A DNA stretch of 64,000 nucleotides from Pseudomonadota bacterium (GTDB lineage: Bacteria > Pseudomonadota > Gammaproteobacteria > Burkholderiales > Burkholderiaceae_C). Each line of letters begins with the position of its first letter. The stretch's first letter is position 1. The stretch lies in NCBI GenBank assembly GCA_029779845.1, contig JAKOZT010000073.1:62001-126000 (forward strand), written 5' to 3'. Positions 17,615 to 26,466 of the stretch are shown piece after piece. Both the position numbers and the translations under genes were made by a program. A model generated the notes under the pieces. The model made no database searches. It was given only the letters and a program-made list of their open reading frames with translations, and had not been told where the DNA came from.

Positions 17615-20119
17615 ATGCCCCTGAAGAGCCTGCTCGCCGCCTACGCCGCCCGCAGCGGCCGCTACGACGAGCTGCTCGAAAAAGAACAGCGGCCGCGCGC
17701 GCACTGGGAGCCCTTCCTGCGCGCGCTGGCGTCGCGCGGCGCCGGCAGCCTGGCCGACACGCTGGCGCTCACCGAGCGCGAGGTGCGCGAGAACGGCATC
17801 ACCTACAACGTCTACGCCGACCCGCAGGGGCGCGACCGGCCCTGGCAGGTCGACCCGCTGCCGCTGCTGCTGCCGGCGCACGAGTGGCGCGCCATCGAAG
17901 AGGGCATCGCGCAGCGCGCCGAGCTGCTGAATCGCGTGCTCGCCGATCTGTACGGCGAGCAGGCGCTGCTCGCGTCGGGCGCGATCCCGCCGGCGGCGGT
18001 GTTCGGCCATGCCGGCTTCCTGCCGGCGGCGCAGGGCATCCGCCCGCCCGGCGGCGTGCACCTGTTCCACTACGCCGCCGACCTGGCGCGCTCGCCCGAC
18101 GGCCGCTGGTGGGTGGTGGGCGACCGCACGCAGGCGCCCTCGGGCGCCGGCTACGCGCTGGAGAACCGGCTGCTGATCTCGCGCGTGTTCCCCCAGGCCT
18201 TCCGCGAGCTGCGCGTGCAGCACCTGGCCGCCTTCTTCGCCGCGCTGAAGGACGCGCTGCTGCGCTGGGCGCCGAAGTCCGTTGCCGGCGGGCCGGGCGA
18301 CGGCGCGCCGCTGATCGCGCTGCTGACGCCCGGCCCCTTCAACGAGACCTACTTCGAGCACGCGCTGATTGCGCGTTATCTGGGCATCGCGCTGGTCGAG
18401 GGCAGCGACCTGACGGTGCGCGACGGCTGCGTGTGGATGAAGACCGTCGAGGGCCTGCAGCGCGTGCACGCGCTGCTGCGCCGCCTCGACGACGACTACT
18501 GCGATCCGCTCGAGCTGCGCTCCGATTCGGCACTCGGCGTCGCCGGCCTGACCGAGTGCGCGCGGCGCGGCAGCGTGCTGATCGCCAACGCGCTCGGCTC
18601 GGGCGTGCTGGAGTCGGGCGCGCTGCTCGGCTACCTGCCGGCGCTGGCCGAGCGCCTGCTCGGCGAGCCGCTCGCGCTGCCCTCGGTGGCCACCTGGTGG
18701 CTGGGCGAGCCGGCCGCCTTCGACGACGCCTGGCAGCACCTCGACCAGCTGCTGATCAAGCCGGTCGACCAGGCCTCGCGCGAGCCCTCGCTGTTCGGCG
18801 CCGATCTCGACGCCGCGGCGCGCGAGCGATTGCGCGCGCGCATCGCGGCGCGGCCGCAGCGCTGGGTGGCGCAGGAGTGGGTGCAGGTCTCGCAGGCGCC
18901 GGTGCTGGAGCGCGGCGCGCATGGCCGCGAGTCGCTGGGCTCGCGCAGCGTGGGCCTGCGCGTCTTCGCCGTCGCCACGCCGGACGGCTGGCGCGTGATG
19001 CCCGGCGGCCTGGCGCGCGTGGCCGGCGAAGGCGAGCCGCGCATGATCGCGATGCAGCACGGCGGCCGCTCCAAGGACACCTGGGTGCTGTCGGACGCGC
19101 CGGTCAACGCCGCCTTCTCGCTGCTGACGAGCACGGTCACGCCGGCCGCGCTGGTGAACTCGCGCGCCAACCTGCCCTCGCGCAGCGCCGAGAACCTGTT
19201 CTGGTTCGGCCGCTACGGCGAGCGCGCCGACGCCGCCGCGCGGCTGCTGCGCGTGGCCATCGAGGCGCAGCTCGACGAGGAGGGCTGCGACGGCGCGGGC
19301 GCCGCGCTGGCGCTGTGCGCGCGGCTCGGGCTGGTCGATGCCGACGCGGCGGCCGACCGCGATTCGAGCCACTGCGCGCTCGCGCTGCTGCGCGCCGCCA
19401 CGCACCCCGAAGGCGCGCTGGCGCAGCGGCTGCGCGAGCTGTCGCGCGTCGCCTTCGGCCTGCGCGATCGCCTGTCGGCCGACCACTGGCGCACCCTCAA
19501 CCAGCTGATCGCCGACCCGGTGTTCCAGCACGGCAGCGCCTCCACGGCGATGCGCCTGCCGCTCGCGCTGGCCTGGCTGGACCGCGCGGTGACGGCGATG
19601 GTCACGCTGTCGGGCTTCGTGCTCGACGGCATGACGCGCGGCACCGGCTGGCGCTTCCTGTCGATGGGGCGGCGCATCGAGCGGCTGTGGAACCTCTGCG
19701 CCGCGCTACAGGCCGCCACGCGCGAGGGCCGCGACCAGGGCCTGGAATGGCTGCTGCAATGGGCCGATTCGTCGGTGACCTACCGCTCGCGCTACGTGGT
19801 CGCGCCCGAATGGCTGCCGGTGCTCGACCTGCTGGTGCGCGACGAGGGCGTGCCGCGCTCGCTCGCCTTCCAGCTCAAGGGGCTGGCGGAATACGTCGCC
19901 AAGCTCGAAGCGCGGCACGGCCGCTGCGCGAGCGACGTGGTCGCGCCCGGCCAGGCCGCATTGGCCGCGCTGACGCCGGCCGACCTGCACCCCGAGAGCG
20001 AGGCGCTCGCGGCGCTGCTCGAGCAGTTGCAGCGCATCGCCGGCAGCGTGTCGGACGAGCTGACGCTGAAGTTCTTCTCGCATGCGGCGTCGCGCTCGGT
20101 GCTGTCGCTGGTCGCATGA
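17615..20119 (+). CDS. Fused circularly permuted ATP-grasp and alpha-E protein
   Basis: This 834-residue protein joins the two families encoded separately at 10937 and 12385. The ATP-grasp part (1 to about 495) keeps the APSGAGYALENR and GGRSKDTWVL motifs, but the Gly-rich HGAGGYGM loop of the stand-alone paralogue is replaced by KPVDQASREPSLFGADL, as I recall from other fused members. The alpha-E part starts at about 510 with NLFWFGRYGERADAAARLL. It begins 4 bp after the previous stop, and its own stop overlaps the next start (ATGA), so it is coupled to the last transglutaminase. Confidence 0.9.
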   Translation: MPLKSLLAAYAARSGRYDELLEKEQRPRAHWEPFLRALASRGAGSLADTLALTEREVRENGITYNVYADPQGRDRPWQVDPLPLLLPAHEWRAIEEGIAQRAELLNRVLADLYGEQALLASGAIPPAAVFGHAGFLPAAQGIRPPGGVHLFHYAADLARSPDGRWWVVGDRTQAPSGAGYALENRLLISRVFPQAFRELRVQHLAAFFAALKDALLRWAPKSVAGGPGDGAPLIALLTPGPFNETYFEHALIARYLGIALVEGSDLTVRDGCVWMKTVEGLQRVHALLRRLDDDYCDPLELRSDSALGVAGLTECARRGSVLIANALGSGVLESGALLGYLPALAERLLGEPLALPSVATWWLGEPAAFDDAWQHLDQLLIKPVDQASREPSLFGADLDAAARERLRARIAARPQRWVAQEWVQVSQAPVLERGAHGRESLGSRSVGLRVFAVATPDGWRVMPGGLARVAGEGEPRMIAMQHGGRSKDTWVLSDAPVNAAFSLLTSTVTPAALVNSRANLPSRSAENLFWFGRYGERADAAARLLRVAIEAQLDEEGCDGAGAALALCARLGLVDADAAADRDSSHCALALLRAATHPEGALAQRLRELSRVAFGLRDRLSADHWRTLNQLIADPVFQHGSASTAMRLPLALAWLDRAVTAMVTLSGFVLDGMTRGTGWRFLSMGRRIERLWNLCAALQAATREGRDQGLEWLLQWADSSVTYRSRYVVAPEWLPVLDLLVRDEGVPRSLAFQLKGLAEYVAKLEARHGRCASDVVAPGQAALAALTPADLHPESEALAALLEQLQRIAGSVSDELTLKFFSHAASRSVLSLVA

Positions 20120-21003
20120 AGGCGCTGAGATACCGCGTCGAGCACGAGACGCGCTACGCCTACGACGCGCCGGTGTCGCAGTCCTGGCAGCGCGCCCGGC
20201 TCACGCCGCGAACGCTGCCGTGGCAGAAGCTGCTCGCCCACGCGATCGACATCGACCCGCGCCCCGACGAGCGCCACGACGGCCCCGACGCCTGGGGCAA
20301 CACCGTCACCCACTTCGGCCTGCACGGCGCGCACCGCGGGCTGCGAGTGCGCATGCGCTGCGAGGTGGAGGTCGGCGCGCGGCCGTCGCCCGCGGCCGGC
20401 GAGGCGCAGCCCTGGGAAGGCGTCCGCGCGGCGCTGGCGCGGCCCGGCGCGCCGCCGGCGCTCGACGCGCTGCGCGTCACCGAGGCGACCGCGCTGCTGC
20501 CCTTGTCGGAGGCGGCGCGGCAGTACGCCGCGGCCGAGCTCGCGCCCGGGCGCGACTGGCTGGAGGCCGTGAGCGCGCTGATGCGGCGCATCCACGCCGA
20601 GTTCGAGTTCGAGCCCGGCGCGACCACCGTTAGCACCTCGGTGGACGAGGTGCTGCACGAGCGCCGCGGCGTGTGCCAGGACTTCGCTCACCTGATGCTC
20701 GCCGCGCTGCGCGGCTGGGGCCTGCCGGCGCGCTACGTGTCGGGCTACCTGCTCACCGACCCGCCGCCCGGCCAGCCCCGCCTGATGGGGGTGGATGCCT
20801 CGCACGCCTGGGTGGCGGCCTGGTCGCCGCGGCATGGCTGGGTGGAGTTCGACCCCACCAACGGCCAGCGCGCCGACGCGCGCTACATCACGCTCGCCTG
20901 GGGCGCCGACTTCGCCGACGTGGTGCCCTTGCGCGGCGTGATCCTCGGCGGCGGCGCGCAGGCGATGGACGTGGCGGTGAGCGTCGTGCCGGTGCCGGGC
21001 TGA
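20116..21003 (+). CDS. Transglutaminase-like protein, last gene of the operon
   Basis: A 295-residue transglutaminase-family protein with the N-terminal beta domain (YRVEHETRYAYDAPVSQSWQ) and an intact triad C187 (GVCQDFAHL), H230 (DASHAWVAAW), D246 (EFDPTNG). It is a paralogue of the gene at 13387 but closer to the common bacterial form (GVCQDFAH). Translational coupling to the fused ATP-grasp/alpha-E gene suggests these two form a second functional unit. No signal peptide. Confidence 0.92.
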   Translation: MKALRYRVEHETRYAYDAPVSQSWQRARLTPRTLPWQKLLAHAIDIDPRPDERHDGPDAWGNTVTHFGLHGAHRGLRVRMRCEVEVGARPSPAAGEAQPWEGVRAALARPGAPPALDALRVTEATALLPLSEAARQYAAAELAPGRDWLEAVSALMRRIHAEFEFEPGATTVSTSVDEVLHERRGVCQDFAHLMLAALRGWGLPARYVSGYLLTDPPPGQPRLMGVDASHAWVAAWSPRHGWVEFDPTNGQRADARYITLAWGADFADVVPLRGVILGGGAQAMDVAVSVVPVPG

Positions 21004-21005
21004 GA

Positions 21006-21019
21006 CCCCCGCGCGGGGG
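21006..21019. other. GC palindrome after the operon
   Basis: CCCCCGCGCGGGGG begins 2 bp after the last stop of the transglutaminase operon. It could form a short hairpin but no T run follows, so it is at best a weak or Rho-assisted termination point. Confidence 0.3.
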
Positions 21020-21114
21020 AAGGGGAGCGGGGGTGGCACGCGAGGGCGATGGCGCGGCGGCGCGCGCATCGCAAGACTGGCTTCCAGCGAACACGACAAG
21101 CGCTGGAGGACACG

Positions 21115-21321
21115 ATGGCCCGCTTCATCACCCGCATCGCCGATCTGTGCCGGCAACGCGCCAACGACGAGCTGTTCCTGCGCCGCTTCCGCATGATGCG
21201 GCCGGACGAGGACGGCGAGGGTGCCGGCCCGGGCTGGTACGAATCGAGCCGCGAGCTGCGCCTGGGCCTGGACGTGCGCGAGGCGCGCGACGACGAATGG
21301 CAGGCCGCGGCGGCGGCGTGA
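21115..21321 (+). CDS. Small lysine-free protein of unknown function
   Basis: A 68-residue protein with a good ribosome site (CTGGAGGA) before ATG 21115 and GC-rich third positions like real genes nearby. It is rich in Arg, Asp and Glu (DEDGEG, REARDDEW), has one cysteine (C12), no lysine, and ends in QAAAAA. The first 30 residues could form an amphipathic helix. It follows the ATP-grasp/transglutaminase operon by 111 bp on the same strand; whether it belongs to that system is unknown. I recognise no family. Confidence 0.6.
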   Translation: MARFITRIADLCRQRANDELFLRRFRMMRPDEDGEGAGPGWYESSRELRLGLDVREARDDEWQAAAAA

Positions 21322-21324
21322 CGC

Positions 21325-21654
21325 TCAGGCCAGCGGCGCCAGGCCGTGGCGGGCACGCGCGCGCGCGCAGGCCTCGTCGCCCAGCCCCAGCGGCGCGCGC
21401 GGGCCGAACTCGCGGCACGGCGAGGGCCGCCATTCGTGGATGCCGCAGTGCGCTCGAGTACCCACGGTGCCCACCAGCGCCGCGCAGCGCGGCGAGGCAT
21501 GGTCGGTGCCGCGCATGCGGAAGCTGTGTTGATTGACTTCGACGGCGAGACCGTCGGGCACGCAGCCGCCGCGCGAGGCCAGCTCCTCGGCTGCGAAGTC
21601 GACCCGGAAGCTCGCACAGCAGGCGCCGCAGCGCGTGCAGGCGTTGTCTTCCAT
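21325..21654 (-). CDS. YkgJ-family CxxCxxCC cysteine-cluster protein
   Basis: A 109-residue protein of the putative zinc- or iron-chelating CxxCxxCC family (PF03692). The cluster C8-TR-C11-GA-C14-C15 sits at the N-terminus, with more cysteines in GGC, PRC, HC, PC and EAC. Function is unproven. It is the last gene of a minus-strand unit, 8 bp after the kinase stop, and ends 3 bp from the convergent small gene. Confidence 0.85.
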   Translation of the reverse strand: MEDNACTRCGACCASFRVDFAAEELASRGGCVPDGLAVEVNQHSFRMRGTDHASPRCAALVGTVGTRAHCGIHEWRPSPCREFGPRAPLGLGDEACARARARHGLAPLA

Positions 21655-21662
21655 GCGCGGCC

Positions 21663-23141
21663 TCAGTCTTCCGAGACCGCGCGCACCACCGTGACGGTGC
21701 AGTCGCTTTGCGCCACCACCTCGGCCGACACGCTGCCCAGGTAGCGGCGCAGCCCGCCGCTGCTGCGCGCGCCCATCACGACGTGGTCGACCTGGTTCTT
21801 GCGCGCGTAGTCGACGATCGCGCCGGCCGCGTCGGGCGCTTCCAGCACGTGGTAGGTCACGCGGCCGTCCTGCTGCTGCGGCTCGAGCGCGCGCTGCAAG
21901 GGGTGCGCCCAGTGCTTGAGCTTGACCAGCAGGTTGACGTGCTTGCTGCTGCCGTCGGCCTCCATCAGCTCGTCGGTGGCGATGCGGTTGGTCTTCATCA
22001 CCGCCAGGCACGCCAGCCGCGCGCCCGGCTCGGTGGTGAGCAGGCGCTGCACCGTGTGGCGCACGGCTTCGAGCAGCGCGGGCGTGGCGCCGGCCACGTC
22101 GACCGCGGCGAGGATGATCGGGCTGCGCTCGGTCTGCTCGGCGGCGCTGGCGATCGTCACCGGCTCGCCGCCGATGGCGCTGAACCAGCGCTTGAGCGTG
22201 CCGAGGCCGCCGCTCTTCTTCTGCATCCGCTCGGCGCGCTCGGTGAGCTTCACCTGCGTCGGGTTCTGCAGGTCGAAGGCGAGCTGCGCGGCGGTCTGGT
22301 GGCGCTCGGCGGGCTGCACCGCCAGGCAGCGCAGGATCACCTCCTGCAGCCACGGCGGGATCTCGGGGCGCAGCACGCGCGGCGGCACCGGCTCGCGGTA
22401 CAGGCGCTGGCGCAGCCCGCGCACCGTGTTCGGGTTGCCGAAGGGGCGTTCGCCGGTGGCCAGGTGGTACATCAGCACGCCGAGCGCGAACAGGTCGCTG
22501 CGCGCGTCGTTGCGCACGAACTGCACCTGCTCGGGCGACATGTAGGGCCCGGTGCCCATCGGCAGCTCGAATTCCTCGTCGAGCAGGTCGGGCAGCCTGT
22601 CGTGGCGCGACAGGCCGAAGTCGACCAGCACCGCCTCGCCGCTGGGGCGGAACATGATGTTGCTCGGCTTCACGTCGAGGTGGATCACGTGCTGGCGGTG
22701 CAGGTCGTGCAGCGCGGTGGCGACGCGGCTGCCGATCTCGATCACCTCGTCCAGCGGCAGCGGCGCGGCGTCGAAGCGCGCGCGCAGCGAGGCGCCCGGG
22801 ATGTGCTCCATCACGATGTAGGGCTGGCGCGTGAAGTCGCCCTTGGCGACGAACTTCGGCACGTGCGGCCCGGAGAGCGTCGGCATGATCATCTGCTCGA
22901 CCTCGAAACCGACGATGGTGGCCGGGTCGTCGCCGCCCTTGATGCGCGGCACCTTCATGATCAGCGGCGAGGCGTCGCCGCCCTCGTCGGCGACGCGCGT
23001 CACGCGCCACAGGTGCGCCATGCCGCCCTGGTGCAGGTGCTCCTCGAGGCGGAAGCCGTCGATCACCTGGCCGGCTTCGAGGCGCTGGCCGGCGGTCGAG
23101 GCGGGCGGCGCCTGCTCCTGCTGCTGCGGATCACTCTCCAT
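21663..23141 (-). CDS. Ser/Thr protein kinase fused to a universal stress protein domain
   Basis: A 492-residue cytoplasmic Hanks-type kinase. Residues 26 to about 300 contain the Gly loop (HQGGMAHLWRV), Lys63 (IMKVPR), catalytic loop HLDVKPSN with D156, the DFG motif at 174-176 and MSPEQ. No transmembrane helix follows. Residues about 345-492 are a UspA-like domain ending in the nucleotide-binding GARSSGGLRRYLGSVS pattern (457-472). All kinase catalytic residues are present, so it should be active, perhaps gated by nucleotide binding to the Usp domain. It overlaps the upstream metallophosphoesterase gene by 11 bp. Confidence 0.93.
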   Translation of the reverse strand: MESDPQQQEQAPPASTAGQRLEAGQVIDGFRLEEHLHQGGMAHLWRVTRVADEGGDASPLIMKVPRIKGGDDPATIVGFEVEQMIMPTLSGPHVPKFVAKGDFTRQPYIVMEHIPGASLRARFDAAPLPLDEVIEIGSRVATALHDLHRQHVIHLDVKPSNIMFRPSGEAVLVDFGLSRHDRLPDLLDEEFELPMGTGPYMSPEQVQFVRNDARSDLFALGVLMYHLATGERPFGNPNTVRGLRQRLYREPVPPRVLRPEIPPWLQEVILRCLAVQPAERHQTAAQLAFDLQNPTQVKLTERAERMQKKSGGLGTLKRWFSAIGGEPVTIASAAEQTERSPIILAAVDVAGATPALLEAVRHTVQRLLTTEPGARLACLAVMKTNRIATDELMEADGSSKHVNLLVKLKHWAHPLQRALEPQQQDGRVTYHVLEAPDAAGAIVDYARKNQVDHVVMGARSSGGLRRYLGSVSAEVVAQSDCTVTVVRAVSED

Positions 23142-23874
23142 GTTCGAGGCGGCGCGCCAGTCGCTGCGGCAGGCCGGCCGCGCGGATCTTCGCGCCGGCC
23201 GCCTCGGTGTCGTAGGGCACGCGGAAGTAGGTCAGGGTGCTGTTCGCGGTGTCGAAGGTGGCGTAGCAGGCGGCCGGGTTGCCGTCGCGCGGCTGGCCGG
23301 CCGAGCCGGGGATCACCAGCCAGCGGCGCTGCTCCGACAAGGGGATGGGCATGCCGTCGCTGGGCACGAAGTCGCCGATCTTGCCGGTGCCGGTGAGGTG
23401 GAACAGCTTGGGGTCGTGCACGTGGCCGCAGAAGGTGAAGCGCGCGCCGGTCGACTGCAGGCTGCGCACCGCCTCCATGCGGCCGAGCACGTAGGCCCAC
23501 TCGGCCGGCGCGAAGGCGTTGGCGTGCACGTAGAGGCGGTCTTCGTCCTCCACCGACATCGGCAGCGCGGCGAGGAAGTCGAGCTGCGCCGCGTCGAGCC
23601 GCGCGCGCGTCCACTCCACCACCTGGCGCGCCTCGGGGATCATGGTCGGCAGCGGCCCCTGAACCACGGCCGCGTCGTGGTTGCCCATCACCGCGACCGC
23701 GCCGCGCGCGACGTGGTCGCGCACCAGGTCGACCACCCAGCCCGGGTCGGCGCCGTAGCCGACGAAGTCGCCGAGGAAGGCGTATCGGTCGATGGACTGC
23801 GTTGCGGCGTGCGCCATCACCGCGCCCACCGACTCGCGGTTGGCGTGCAGGTCGGCGATCAGCGCGAGCTTCAT
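23131..23874 (-). CDS. Calcineurin-like metallophosphoesterase
   Basis: A 247-residue metallophosphoesterase with all metal-binding motifs: IADLHAN (D8, H10), GDFVGYG (D36), GNHD (N65, H66), VHAN and GHVH. It resembles YfcE/MJ0936-type phosphatases rather than dedicated PPM protein phosphatases, so the substrate could be a small phosphoester or a phosphoprotein. Overlap with the kinase gene downstream suggests coordinated function, possibly opposing the kinase. It starts 7 bp after argF. Confidence 0.9.
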   Translation of the reverse strand: MKLALIADLHANRESVGAVMAHAATQSIDRYAFLGDFVGYGADPGWVVDLVRDHVARGAVAVMGNHDAAVVQGPLPTMIPEARQVVEWTRARLDAAQLDFLAALPMSVEDEDRLYVHANAFAPAEWAYVLGRMEAVRSLQSTGARFTFCGHVHDPKLFHLTGTGKIGDFVPSDGMPIPLSEQRRWLVIPGSAGQPRDGNPAACYATFDTANSTLTYFRVPYDTEAAGAKIRAAGLPQRLARRLEHGE

Positions 23875-23881
23875 CGGCCGC

Positions 23882-24814
23882 TCACCCGATGCGCCCGAGC
23901 AGCAGGTATTCCATCAAGGCCTTCTGCACGTGCATGCGGTTCTCGGCCTCGTCCCACACCACCGACTGCGGGCCGTCGATCACCTCGGCCTCGACCTCCT
24001 CGCCGCGGTGCGCCGGCAGACAGTGCATGAAGAGAGCGTCGCTCTGCGCCGCGGCCATCATCCGCGCGTCGACGCACCAGTCGGCGAAGGCCTTCATGCG
24101 CACCTCGTTCTCGGCCTCGTAGCCCATGCTGGTCCACACGTCGGTGGTGACCAAGTGCGCGCCCTCGCAGGCGGCGATCGGGCTCTTGAAGCTCTTCAGG
24201 CAGGCGGGGTCGGCGACGCCCGCGACCTTCGGGTCGAGCTCGTAGCCCGAGGGCGTGCTGACGTGCAGCGTGAAGCCGAGGATGTCGGCCGCCTGCAGCC
24301 AGGTGTTGGCCATGTTGTTGCCGTCGCCGACCCAGGCCACCGTCTTGCCCTGGATCGAGCCGCGCTGCTCGATGAAGGTGAAGATGTCGGCGAGGATCTG
24401 GCAGGGGTGGTATTCGTTGGTCAGCCCGTTGATCACCGGCACGCGCGAGTGCGCCGCGAAGCGCTCCAGCTTGGTCTGCTCGAAGGTGCGGATCATCACG
24501 ATGTCGACCATGCGGCTGATCACGCGCGCGCTGTCCTCGATCGGCTCGGCGCGGCCGAGCTGGCTGTCGCCGGTGGTCAGGTGCACCACCGAGCCGCCCA
24601 TCTGGTACATGCCGGCCTCGAAGCTGACGCGCGTGCGCGTGCTGGCCTTCTCGAAGATCATCGCCAGCGTGCGGTCGACCAGCGGCTGGTACTTCTCGTA
24701 GTTCTTGAAGCGCTTCTTGATGACCGCGGTGCGCTCGAACAGGTAGGCGTACTCCTCCGCGCGCAGGTCCTTGAACTGCAGGTAGTGCTTCATCAGGCTC
24801 ATGCCGGGCTTCAT
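23882..24814 (-). CDS. argF: Ornithine carbamoyltransferase
   Basis: Converts ornithine and carbamoyl phosphate to citrulline in arginine synthesis. The 310-residue form has the carbamoyl-phosphate motif STRTR (58-62), HPCQ, and the ornithine-binding FMHCLPAHRGEEV with the active-site cysteine. I chose ATG 24814; ATGs at 24802 and 24793 are alternatives (most homologues begin near KHYLQFKD). It lies 5 bp downstream of argD on the same strand, an arginine-biosynthesis pair. Confidence 0.96.
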   Translation of the reverse strand: MKPGMSLMKHYLQFKDLRAEEYAYLFERTAVIKKRFKNYEKYQPLVDRTLAMIFEKASTRTRVSFEAGMYQMGGSVVHLTTGDSQLGRAEPIEDSARVISRMVDIVMIRTFEQTKLERFAAHSRVPVINGLTNEYHPCQILADIFTFIEQRGSIQGKTVAWVGDGNNMANTWLQAADILGFTLHVSTPSGYELDPKVAGVADPACLKSFKSPIAACEGAHLVTTDVWTSMGYEAENEVRMKAFADWCVDARMMAAAQSDALFMHCLPAHRGEEVEAEVIDGPQSVVWDEAENRMHVQKALMEYLLLGRIG

Positions 24815-24819
24815 CGCCT

Positions 24820-26040
24820 TCACGCTTGCTTCGCCGGCTCGGCCAGGAAGCTCTTGATCAGCGGGCACAGGATGGCGACGATCTGCGCCGCCTCGTCTTC
24901 CGAGAGGATCAGCGGCGGCACCAGGCGCACCACCTTGTCGGCGGTGACGCTGAGCATCAGCCCGGCCTGCGCGGCGCGGGCTAGCAGATCGCCGCAGGGG
25001 CGCGCCAGCTCGATGCCCAGCATCAGGCCCTGGCCGCGGATCTCGACCACGCCTTCGACGCCCTTCAGCTCGCGCTCCAGCCCCGCCTTGAGCGCCGCGC
25101 CGACCCGGGCGGCGTTGGCGAGCAGGCCCTCTTCTTCCATGATGCGCAGCGTCTCGACGCCGGCGCGCATGGACAGCGGGTTGCCGCCGAAGGTGGTGCC
25201 GTGGTTGCCGGGGCCGAACACGTCCGCCGCGCGCGGCCCGCACACCACCGCGCCGACCGGCACGCCCGAACCCAGGCCCTTGGCCAGCGGCATCACGTCG
25301 GGCCGGATGCCGGCCCACTGGTGCGCGAACCATTGGCCGGTGCGGCCGATGCCGCACTGCACCTCGTCGAGCATCAGCAGCCAGCCCTTGTCGTCGCACA
25401 GCTGGCGCACCGCGCGCAGGTAGTCGACGGTGGCCGGGTTGATGCCGCCTTCGCCCTGGATCACTTCGAGGAACACCGCGACGATGTTCGGGTTCATCGC
25501 CGCGAGCTTGCGCAGCGCGCCGATGTCGTTCAGCGGCACGCGCGGAAAGCCTTCCACCAGCGGGCCGAAGCCGGCCTGCACCTTGGGGTTGCCGGTGGCC
25601 GACAGCGTGGCGATGGAGCGGCCGTGGAAGGCCTTCTCGTAGACGACGATCTCGGGGCGCTCGACGCCCTTGTCATGGCCGAACTTGCGCGCGATCTTCA
25701 GCGCCGCCTCGTTGGCCTCCAGCCCGGTGCTGCAGAAGAACACGTTGGTCAGGCCGGAGATCTCGCACAGCTTGGCGGCGAGCTGCTCCTGCAGGGGCAC
25801 GAGGTAGTAGTTGGAGCTGTGGATCAGCTTGGAAACCTGATCCTGCAAGGCCGGCACCAGCTTGGGGTGCGCATGCCCCAGCGTGTTCACCGCGATGCCG
25901 CCCAGGCCGTCGAGGTACTTCTTGCCCTCGGTGTCCCACACCCAGCAGCCGCGGCCGTGCGACAGCGCGATCGGCAGGCGGCCGTAGGTCTTCATCACGT
26001 GCGGCTCGGGGCTCGCGGGCACTTTTTCCGGGGCGTTCAT
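24820..26040 (-). CDS. argD: Acetylornithine aminotransferase
   Basis: A 406-residue class III PLP aminotransferase, fourth step of arginine synthesis and possibly also the succinyldiaminopimelate step of lysine synthesis. PLP-binding Lys254 is in PLAKGLGSG and the cofactor aspartate D225 in LMLDEVQ. It has GGAGAA before ATG 26040 and is first gene of a minus-strand unit argD-argF-metallophosphoesterase-kinase-ykgJ with gaps of 5, 7, -11 and 8 bp. Confidence 0.96.
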   Translation of the reverse strand: MNAPEKVPASPEPHVMKTYGRLPIALSHGRGCWVWDTEGKKYLDGLGGIAVNTLGHAHPKLVPALQDQVSKLIHSSNYYLVPLQEQLAAKLCEISGLTNVFFCSTGLEANEAALKIARKFGHDKGVERPEIVVYEKAFHGRSIATLSATGNPKVQAGFGPLVEGFPRVPLNDIGALRKLAAMNPNIVAVFLEVIQGEGGINPATVDYLRAVRQLCDDKGWLLMLDEVQCGIGRTGQWFAHQWAGIRPDVMPLAKGLGSGVPVGAVVCGPRAADVFGPGNHGTTFGGNPLSMRAGVETLRIMEEEGLLANAARVGAALKAGLERELKGVEGVVEIRGQGLMLGIELARPCGDLLARAAQAGLMLSVTADKVVRLVPPLILSEDEAAQIVAILCPLIKSFLAEPAKQA

Positions 26041-26066
26041 CGCGTTCTCCAGCGGGCGAGCGAATC

Positions 26067-26072
26067 ATTCTA
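26067..26072 (-). promoter_or_regulatory. -10 element of the argD operon
   Basis: TAGAAT on the minus strand lies 26 nt before the argD ATG, leaving a short leader containing the GGAGAA ribosome site. No ARG-box-like palindrome was recognised. Confidence 0.4.
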
Positions 26073-26170
26073 AGGGCCGCCCGGCAGCGGCCGATAAGGC
26101 GCGGATGGGCGCGAACGACCTCGGCATTGCTCTTGCTGCGCTGCAACGTGAAGACGATGCCGAGCCACCC

Positions 26171-26464
26171 ATGCGCCAGATCCACATCCAGGGCATCACC
26201 CTCGAAGGCAAGACCTTCCGCCCCAGCGACTGGGCCGAGCGCCTGGCCGGCGCGATGGCCTGCTTCCGCCCCGGCGGCGTGCGCAGCGGCGGCATCAGCG
26301 CCTACATCGGCTACTCGCCGTACTGCGTGCCGCGCGTGATCGACGGCATCAAGTGCGTGATCGTCAGCGAGGCGCTGCGCGACATCGAGCCGATGGCCTG
26401 GGACTTCGTGATGAACTTCGCGCGCGACAACCGCCTGCGTACGCGCGATCCCGCCCAGGAATGA
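26171..26464 (+). CDS. DUF3579 family protein
   Basis: A 97-residue protein of DUF3579, a small family I know mainly from betaproteobacteria, function unknown. Core: HIQGITLEGKTFRPSDWAERLAG, then YIGYSPYCVPRVIDGIKCVIVS. An ATG at 26105 would add 22 residues, but that stretch has many A/T third positions, unlike the rest, and lies outside the family core, so I prefer ATG 26171. Its position between argD and rpsT is typical of Burkholderiales. Confidence 0.87.
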   Translation: MRQIHIQGITLEGKTFRPSDWAERLAGAMACFRPGGVRSGGISAYIGYSPYCVPRVIDGIKCVIVSEALRDIEPMAWDFVMNFARDNRLRTRDPAQE

Positions 26465-26466
26465 CA

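Noticed and set aside
21049..21114. Longer start for the 68-residue protein
   Set aside because: The extra 22 codons are less typical and the strong ribosome site sits directly before ATG 21115.
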